From NCBI GenBank assembly GCA_023663705.1, contig JAMPGY010000004.1, positions 49,313 through 113,312 on the forward strand: a stretch of 64,000 bases of DNA. Direction: 5' to 3'. Of the stretch, positions 36,392 through 43,400 are shown in pieces. Origin of the DNA: Clostridium sp. (GTDB lineage: Bacteria > Bacteroidota > Bacteroidia > Bacteroidales > Bacteroidaceae). The translations under genes and the position numbers were made by a program. The notes under the pieces are model-generated. The model did not search any database and was not told the DNA's origin. It worked only from the letters and a program-made list of their open reading frames with translations. Position 1 is the first letter of the stretch; each line of letters starts with the position of its first letter.

Positions 36392-37738
36392 TTGGACGCA
36401 GATAGTTTTATACAGCAAATCATCACTCTCTTTAGCGGCATCACGCTGCAACAACCTCCGGTGGGTGCCTTTGTGGCATTGGCCGTGGCAGTGGTCTTGT
36501 TGGGATGTTCAGGTTTTGTCTCGGCTTCCGAGATAGCTTTTTTCTCGCTTTCCCCCAAGGATCTGGACAGCATTGAGGACGAAAAATATTCGGCCGACAG
36601 GCAGATAACACAGTTGCGTGAGGATACGGAACGCTTGTTGGCAACAATCCTCATATCCAACAATTTTGTCAATGTGGCTATCGTCATGTTGCTCAACTTT
36701 TTCTTTGCATCGTGGGTGGACTTTGGGATTTGCTGGCAACTTGAATTCCTGTTCATGACCGTTGTGCTGACCTTCTTGTTGCTGCTTTTCGGTGAGATTA
36801 TGCCCAAGATTTATTCGGCTCAGCATACGTTGACTTTCTGTCGTATGGCAGCGCCGGCCTTGATGTTTCTCGAACGTATGTTTTGGCCGCTTTCCTCAGT
36901 GCTGATGCGCTTCAAGGGATTGGCTAACAAGATGGTGCGTACAGAGGAAACCAACCTGTCGGTGGATGCGTTGGAACAGGCGTTGGAACTGACTGACAAG
37001 AAGGACATCGCTCAGGAGCGTAGCATGCTCAAGGGTATCATCCGTTTTGGCGGTGAAATGGCTAAGGAGGTGATGACGCCGCGTGTGGATGTGGTAGATC
37101 TGGACATGAAGACGTCCTATCCTGATGTGCTCAAGTGTATCGTGGAGAACAATTATTCGCGCATCCCCGTCTATGCGGGCACTAAGGATTGTGTGAAGGG
37201 CATATTGTATATCAAGGATCTTCTGCCTCACCTTAATAAACCCGCCAACTTCCGCTGGCAGTCGCTTATACGTCCTCCTTATTTTGTGCCCGAGACCAAA
37301 ATGATTGACGACCTGTTGCGCGATTTCCAAACCAACAAGGTGCATATCGCCATCGTGGTGGATGAATTCGGAGGTACGTCCGGCATCGTCACCATGGAGG
37401 ACATTATTGAGGAAATCGTGGGTGAGATCAACGATGAATACGATGAGGAGGAGCATCCCTATGTGAAGCTCAATTCCAACACTTACGTCTTTGAGGCCAA
37501 AGTATTGCTGTCCGACTTCTATAAGATTATGAAGCTTGATGTGGATTTCTTCGAGGATGTGGAGGGCGATGCGGATACGCTGGCCGGTCTGTTGCTTGAG
37601 ATCAAGAGCGAGTTCCCCGTGCTTCACGAGGTGATCGTGTACAAGAACTACCGTTTCGAGGTGGTGGAGATGGACGAGCGCCGCATTGTGAAGGTGAAGG
37701 TCATTGTGGGCAAAGTTGCCGGGGAATCAAAGCTGTAA
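36392..37738 (+). CDS. gldE: GldE / CorC-HlyC family hemolysin-type transporter
   Basis: 448 aa. No in-frame ATG precedes the first membrane segment; the best start is TTG at 36392 (DADSFIQQI follows), 22 nt after ssb. A CNNM transmembrane domain (residues about 25-190), a CBS pair (about 205-335; EVMTPRVDVVDLD and KVHIAIVVDEFGGTSGIVTMEDIIEEIVGEI) and a C-terminal CorC_HlyC domain are present in order. GldE is required for gliding and T9SS assembly in Flavobacterium; in Bacteroidales it is usually annotated as gliding-motility-associated GldE. Ion transport is the family assumption. Confidence 0.87.
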   Translation: MDADSFIQQIITLFSGITLQQPPVGAFVALAVAVVLLGCSGFVSASEIAFFSLSPKDLDSIEDEKYSADRQITQLREDTERLLATILISNNFVNVAIVMLLNFFFASWVDFGICWQLEFLFMTVVLTFLLLLFGEIMPKIYSAQHTLTFCRMAAPALMFLERMFWPLSSVLMRFKGLANKMVRTEETNLSVDALEQALELTDKKDIAQERSMLKGIIRFGGEMAKEVMTPRVDVVDLDMKTSYPDVLKCIVENNYSRIPVYAGTKDCVKGILYIKDLLPHLNKPANFRWQSLIRPPYFVPETKMIDDLLRDFQTNKVHIAIVVDEFGGTSGIVTMEDIIEEIVGEINDEYDEEEHPYVKLNSNTYVFEAKVLLSDFYKIMKLDVDFFEDVEGDADTLAGLLLEIKSEFPVLHEVIVYKNYRFEVVEMDERRIVKVKVIVGKVAGESKL

Positions 37739-37751
37739 TCCTGTTTTCAAC

Positions 37752-38402
37752 ATGCCTCTTTTTTTCGATTGGAAGGAACGCGGTTTCCATTGTGCCGTGT
37801 GGCATGTGACGGAGTCGCTTGACGAGTTGTTGGCTTCTCTGCCCGATTCCTCTGTCTATAGATTGGAATGTGGGCGTCGGTTCACTTCTCCCAAGCGGCG
37901 GCTGGAGTATGCCGCAGTACGTGTCTTGCTCCACGGGATGACGGGGCGTCCTCCGTTGGTGTCCTATGAACCTTCCGGCAAGCCTTTTTTAACGGACGGA
38001 GGTGCTGCTCTTTCCATATCCCACACGAAGAAATATGTGGCTGTGGCGCTTTCTGCACAGAGAACTGTGGGGGTGGATGTGGAGCAATACGGCAATCGTA
38101 TCCTGTCACTGGCCGGCCGTATTGTGGGACCACAGGAGAGGACCGATGGCGTGTGGCCTCTGCTGCTCCATTGGTCGGCCAAAGAAACTACATACAAGAT
38201 GATGGGGCAGGAGGGGGTTGATTTTGTGCGCTATCTCAGGGCGTCGCATGTGCCGCAGGACTGTGGGCCGAACCACAGGGCGGAGGGTTCTTTCCCGCTC
38301 ACCTCCTTTCACCCCGCCTGCATGGCTGTTTATCGGATTTACTACCGCATATTTCCGGATTTTGTGCTGACCGTAGGATTAGCCGGCGACGAACCGGAAT
38401 AA
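37752..38402 (+). CDS. 4'-phosphopantetheinyl transferase superfamily protein
   Basis: 216 aa from ATG at 37752 (MPLFFDWKERGFHCAVWH). The metal-binding GVDVEQYG and catalytic HWSAKETTYKMMG motifs, together with ALSISHTKKYVAVAL, define a Sfp/AcpT-like enzyme that transfers phosphopantetheine from CoA to a carrier protein. The length and pseudo-dimeric layout are Sfp-type rather than AcpS-type. It is 13 nt downstream of gldE, as commonly seen in Bacteroidales. It probably serves acyl carrier protein; no secondary-metabolite genes are nearby. Confidence 0.88.
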   Translation: MPLFFDWKERGFHCAVWHVTESLDELLASLPDSSVYRLECGRRFTSPKRRLEYAAVRVLLHGMTGRPPLVSYEPSGKPFLTDGGAALSISHTKKYVAVALSAQRTVGVDVEQYGNRILSLAGRIVGPQERTDGVWPLLLHWSAKETTYKMMGQEGVDFVRYLRASHVPQDCGPNHRAEGSFPLTSFHPACMAVYRIYYRIFPDFVLTVGLAGDEPE

Positions 38403-38422
38403 GAGAGATATATTCCACCGGC

Positions 38423-40084
38423 TTATAAGAAACACATCAGGATGAGTTGCGCGATGATGACGCGGCTGAACATGGCCAGCGGATACACCGTGGCGTAGCT
38501 CACTGAGGCTGCATTGCCCGGCAACGTGTCGTTCACATAACCCAGCGCCATGGGATTGGCCATGGCACCGCACAGCATGCCGCACGAACTACCGAAGTCA
38601 AGTTTATTCAGCCGCATGCTTATCCAAGCCATGATGACCACAGGCACAAACGTGACGACAAAGCCGGCTCCCACCCATAGGAGTCCTTCGGGGCGCATCA
38701 CTGTCTCGAAGAAGTGGGCACCGGCATCCACTCCCAGACAGGCCAGATAGAGCGACAGCCCGATGGCGCGCAACATCAGGTTGGCGCTGCGCGTGGTGTA
38801 GATGCGCATGTGGAGGCGCGGTCCGAAACATCCCACCAGTATACCCATCACGATGGGACCGCCGGCCAGACCGAGTTTCACCGGTGCGCTGATGCCCGGT
38901 AGGGCGATGGGAATGCTCCCCAGGACAAGGCCCATGACGATGCCTACAAATATGGCGCTCAGATTAGGTTCCTCAAGTGATTGCACGGTATTGCCCAGCT
39001 TGTTGGATACCTGTTCGATGGCCTGTGCGTCACCCACCACGGTCAGTCGGTCACCCAGTTGCAGGATCAGATCGGGGGTAGCCAGCAGTTTCACACCGCT
39101 TCTCATCACGCGGCTGATGTTGATGTCGTAGGCATTGCGCAGTCTGAGACTGCCCAGCCGTTTGCCGTTTATCTCGGGACGGGTCACCACTATGTGCTTC
39201 GACACCAGTTCGCGGTCTATGCTGTTCCAGTCAATATCCTCTTTGTTCCAGTCTCCGTTTTCCTGTTCGCCGAAAAGTAGGGTCAGTATGGGTAGATCCT
39301 TTTCGGTGGTCACCACAAGGATGCGGTCGTGCTCCAGCAGTTCGGTGTGTCCCGAGGGAATGGTCACTTTGCCCTCGCGCCACAGACGCGAGATAACAAA
39401 TTTCGTGTGGCTGTGGTGAGCCAATTCTTCAATGGTTTTGTTGTACAGTCCCGGGTTGTGTATTCTGAAGGCGGCTATATAAGTGTGGTTGGGGTCGTCA
39501 TCCTTTTTGGGGCGAAGGTCAGCGGCATGTACAAACAGTTTGCGCACCACGAGCACGGCCAATATCACGCCCACCACTCCCAGCGGATAAGTCACAGCGC
39601 AACTCAGTGCGGCGGTACTTGCCTCCACACCTATCTGCTTTAATGTTTGCTGGGCGGCACCCAGAGCCGGAGTGTTGGTCGTGGCACCACATAGGATACC
39701 TATCATGTCTTTGAGTGGTATGGCCAGTGCCCATCCCATCAGCAGGGCTGTCAGCGTGCCGAGCACCACCGTGGCCAGGCTCAGCATGTTGAGTTGGAGC
39801 CCGCCCTTGCGGAACGAGCTGAAGAAGCCCGGCCCCACCTGCAAGCCCAGCGAGTAAACAAAGAGCACTAAACCGAAACTTTCAGCATAGTTGAGTATGT
39901 CTGTGTCCAGCGTGATTTGGGCATGCCCTGTGAGAATGCCGATGAAGAAAACAAAGGTGACTCCCAGCGAGACGCCGAATATACGCATTTTACCCAGCCA
40001 CAATCCTATGGCCGTCACGAGCGACAGCACAACGATGGCCTGCAGAGCCGAGTGGTCAAAGAGTAAGTTGTTTATCCATTCCAT
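38423..40084 (-). CDS. AspT/YidE-type putative transporter with two TrkA-C domains
   Basis: 553 aa. Two Asp-Al_Ex transmembrane halves (residues about 10-180 and 380-550), each with five or so helices and repeated GxxxGxxxG-like segments, flank two cytoplasmic RCK/TrkA-C domains (about 205-285 and 290-370; VISRLWREGKVTIPSG and LQLGDRLTVVGDAQAIE). This is the architecture of aspartate:alanine exchanger relatives and E. coli YidE. Substrate unknown. The start MEWINNLLFDHSALQAIVVLSL matches family N-termini, and leaves almost no leader after a TAACTTTG box (see regulatory entry). Confidence 0.87.
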   Translation of the reverse strand: MEWINNLLFDHSALQAIVVLSLVTAIGLWLGKMRIFGVSLGVTFVFFIGILTGHAQITLDTDILNYAESFGLVLFVYSLGLQVGPGFFSSFRKGGLQLNMLSLATVVLGTLTALLMGWALAIPLKDMIGILCGATTNTPALGAAQQTLKQIGVEASTAALSCAVTYPLGVVGVILAVLVVRKLFVHAADLRPKKDDDPNHTYIAAFRIHNPGLYNKTIEELAHHSHTKFVISRLWREGKVTIPSGHTELLEHDRILVVTTEKDLPILTLLFGEQENGDWNKEDIDWNSIDRELVSKHIVVTRPEINGKRLGSLRLRNAYDINISRVMRSGVKLLATPDLILQLGDRLTVVGDAQAIEQVSNKLGNTVQSLEEPNLSAIFVGIVMGLVLGSIPIALPGISAPVKLGLAGGPIVMGILVGCFGPRLHMRIYTTRSANLMLRAIGLSLYLACLGVDAGAHFFETVMRPEGLLWVGAGFVVTFVPVVIMAWISMRLNKLDFGSSCGMLCGAMANPMALGYVNDTLPGNAASVSYATVYPLAMFSRVIIAQLILMCFL

Positions 40085-40088
40085 ACGG

Positions 40089-40096
40089 CAAAGTTA
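40089..40096 (-). promoter_or_regulatory. -7 box directly abutting the transporter start codon
   Basis: CAAAGTTA (TAACTTTG on the coding strand) ends 4 nt before the ATG at 40084. If used, the mRNA would be nearly leaderless. No clear -33 TTG is seen at the expected distance. Confidence 0.4.
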
Positions 40097-40245
40097 CATT
40101 TTTTTGTGCGCATAATGTCGTTGCGAGGCCCGAAAAATACAGTAAGTTTATTTTCTTTCATAAAATAGTATTTAGAATGGATTCCGATCTTGCAAGATTG
40201 GATGGAGTCGGGGTTGCGGGGCAAAACTGTTTGGGAAGAAACAGT

Positions 40246-40283
40246 GAAAAAGGGTGTGCCACACGGTTTGTGCGGTACACCCT
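40246..40283 (-). terminator. Intrinsic terminator of the sialidase / small-peptide unit
   Basis: Hairpin with outer stem AGGGTGTGCC (40251-40260) / GGTACACCCT (40274-40283, one G-U type mismatch) extended inward by CAC/GTG, followed on the minus strand by five U residues (AAAAA at 40246-40250). It lies after the 51-aa peptide gene, so both genes share it. Confidence 0.8.
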
Positions 40284-40312
40284 CTCATTGATTTTAATAA
40301 TATCTCAGACCG

Positions 40313-40468
40313 TTATTTCTCAGTTTCGTTCCAAATATTCCACTCACCACCGTTGCCCAACTGCTCGTTGCCCGGTGTGTCGCCGATGGAGAGGGACGCA
40401 GCTATCATGCCTTCCGGATGCACTCGTGTCGTTCCCATGGCGGGCGTCATATATGTTTTCTTTTTCAT
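40313..40468 (-). CDS. 51-aa peptide of the MKKKTYxxP type
   Basis: A 52-codon frame from ATG at 40468 to TAA at 40313-40315. It begins MKKKTYMTPAM, has a short hydrophobic centre (MIAASLSIG) and an acidic, aromatic end (GGEWNIWNETEK). It lies 18 nt after the stop of the 1891-aa gene on the same strand and before the shared terminator. Many short Bacteroidales peptides begin with a similar K-K-x-Y-x-x-P pattern and carry an A-A/A-S-like centre; I know of no assigned function. Coding is supported by the position inside the transcription unit and by the conserved-looking start. Confidence 0.7.
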   Translation of the reverse strand: MKKKTYMTPAMGTTRVHPEGMIAASLSIGDTPGNEQLGNGGEWNIWNETEK

Positions 40469-40486
40469 AAGTCTGATTTCTATTGT

Positions 40487-43400
40487 TTACTTAACAATAA
40501 CTTTCTTTCCGCCCACGATGTAGAGACCTTTTACGGGCTTTGTCACGCGGCGTCCGGCGAGGTCATAGATCTCGACCGGCTTGTTGCTTTCGGCTGAGAT
40601 GATGTTCTCGATGGCGTTTGCACCGCCGAAGATAAATGACAGACTGCTGACTCCGGCATCGGCAGAGAGCGTGAGATAGGCTTTGAATCCGTTTACGTTT
40701 GTACCGGTATAGGGATAGAAGCCGGCGTTATCATTTGGGTTCTGCAGGGTGTAGGTGTTCTCCGGAGTGGCAATCGTGCTGATTGTACCCACGAGATCAT
40801 TGTCATTAACGGGAGCTGCATGCCCCTCGGTGATAGTAAAGTGGTGGATGCCTGCGGCTGCCTGAACCAATACAGGTGTATTGGCCGGAATGACTCCGTT
40901 GATTTCCGTCAGTTCGATGGCGGATTTCTCGGTATTGACCGTGCCTGTGTAGACATTCACGTCGGCTGGGATTTCCATTGCTACGGGAGCGAACAAGGTG
41001 GCATAGCCGGCTTCGCTCACTTCTACGGGCAGCGCCGTGACGGCTTCAATCTTCCATTTGCTATTGTCACCGACAACTGCGCTTGTGCGGTCGGCCTGAT
41101 CGGCCTTGGCACTGTCCTTTGCGTAGTTGTAGAGGTAAGTACCCATACCGGTGGCATTGGATTGGAGGTAGAATGTTCCGTCCTCGTTGGCGGTGAAAGT
41201 CCAGGTGTTGGCATTACCCACGGCGCCCGTGTAAGACGTGTTGTAGGCGTAGAGGCCGTTGGCGTAGTTGAGCAACTTGTTGTCGGATCCCAGATAGAAG
41301 ATGCTGGCGGCTGTCGTGCCGTCTTCAATCATCGGCATGACGGCACCTGCGGCTCCGGTGGTGAGGTAGCGCTCGTTGAGAAAGCCTTTGATGCGGTAGA
41401 ACGCATCGGTCGGGATGGGCTCTGCCACCTCTTCGATGTACCACACAGAGGGGTCGCTACCGCTCCACGGAACGAGACGGGTGAGGTCTCCGGCCAGATG
41501 AATGTAGAGGTTGCTTCCGGTGTGGTTCAGGTTGTTGAATTTGCTCCGTCCCGTGGTTTCGCTTTCGATACGGAAAATACCGGCCTGATCGGTATCGCTC
41601 ACAGGAGCAGTTACCGTCTCGTTGGCATCAAGCTTGCCGTAGTACAGTTCGCTCTCGGGATGATAGAGCAGGTATTCGCTCTCGTTGTCCGTGGCTATGA
41701 ACATAAAGTGCTGAGAGGCCTGATCGACGGGAGCGTTCGTCATGTTTGCACCCACAAACTGAGATTTGTCGGCCTTGATACTCATCACATAAGTGTTGGT
41801 CTCGGTGGAGCGTCCGTAGTTACGGAAATAATACTTGCGTCCCGGTTGCACTTCCACACGTTTGGCATTGGCCAAGGCGTAGTTGAATTGCTCGTAGCTT
41901 GCGCGACCCGGTGTGGTGGCATACGCGGCACGTGCAGCTTCAATGGAGGTTCTGGCCTCATCGGAGTATTGTCCCACGTAACTGCCATACAAGTGCCCCA
42001 TGCCGGCCACATAGGTGTTTATGGCAGCTGTCAGGAAGGCGGTGCTGTCTGTCGTCTCCATAGTCTCGTAGGTGTAGAGTCCGTCGGTGATATCCTCTAC
42101 CGAATATTTTTTATACACCATGTCGTATCCGCTGTTGCTGTTGTTCTCCTCGTAGAAGAAAGCCACATTGTTATTGGCGTCAAGTGTCATGGTGGAGTAG
42201 CCGGATGTCAGGTTGGTCGCTTGCATCTTGCCGTCCCAATTGCATGCCAGGTCGGCAGCCGTGCGGAAATCATTCAGGTCGGCCAGCTCCTTGTAGTTGA
42301 TACCCACGTTGGAACGGTCGTTGGGGCCGAAGGGTACCGACTGGAACAGCAGGAATACTTTCTTGTTGTCGCTGACGCGTTTCACAGGGATACACAGCGT
42401 TTCTCCGTTGCAGGCATTGCTGGAAGCCGTGATGCCGGACACACTGCTGTTGGATGTGGCCATTTGTCCCCAGGCACCCTCTCCGGTGGCGGTGTTGGTG
42501 AAGTGGAAGATGTTGTAGAGTCGGCCGCCGCTTGTACGCGAGCTGATGAGCACGCTGCCGTCAGGCAGCTCCTCGGCCTTAGGCTCGTCACCGCCCGAGG
42601 GGATGGGACACTCGTCCGGCTGACCCAGCAGATGCCAGTTTCCGCCGAAGTCATCGGAGTAGAATACGTAGTTTACGTTTGCGTTTCCGCTGGTCTTCAC
42701 CAAGGCTGCGCAATAGAGGCGGTAGTGGCTGCCTACTTTCACCGTGGTGCTCTGGCATATTTTGCCGGATCCGATGAAGAAGCAACGGATGTTGCCGTCG
42801 CTGCGTTTATCCAACTGGTCGAACACCTGTTGTGATATGTCGGTGTAATCGCTCCAGGTGTGTCCGCCGTCTTCCGAGTAGAAGCGCGCCCATCCTTGGT
42901 GGTTTTCGTGCGTACCGTTGGGGAAGCTCACGTTACCACAACAACTGGTTACCATGATGCGGTTGCTCTCGCGGTCGGCCACGATGCAGGGGTCGCCAAA
43001 AGCGATGTTGGAAGATCCGCTACCTCTTGCGGCAGCGAGCGTCTGTACTTCGCCCCATTCACCGGTAGCGTGATCCTTGATGCGGAAACGTAGGTCAAGT
43101 TTGCCGTTGGTGCTCATGCCGATGTCTGCCTTGGAATAGCGGTAGTCGGCCACGGCCACCAGGTCACCGTTCTGTGCCTTGGCTATGGCCGGTATGCGGT
43201 AGGGTACGTTCTGCGGTGAGGGATTCTCGAACACGGTGAAGCGCTCATTGAGCAGGATTTCCGGATCGGCTTGTTGCAGTTGTATGTAAAAATCGGAAAG
43301 AGTGACAGTGCCGTTGGCAGGGCCGGACAGACGGAAGAACGTCTTGTTCACTCCCGTGCGGTAGGTCACTTTTACACGTTCGGCATAGTCGATGCTTCCC

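Noticed and set aside
38396..38416. Terminator hairpin GGAATA/TATTCC between the phosphopantetheinyl transferase and transporter genes
   Set aside because: The stem is only 6 bp, overlaps the stop codon and lacks a U-run on either strand.
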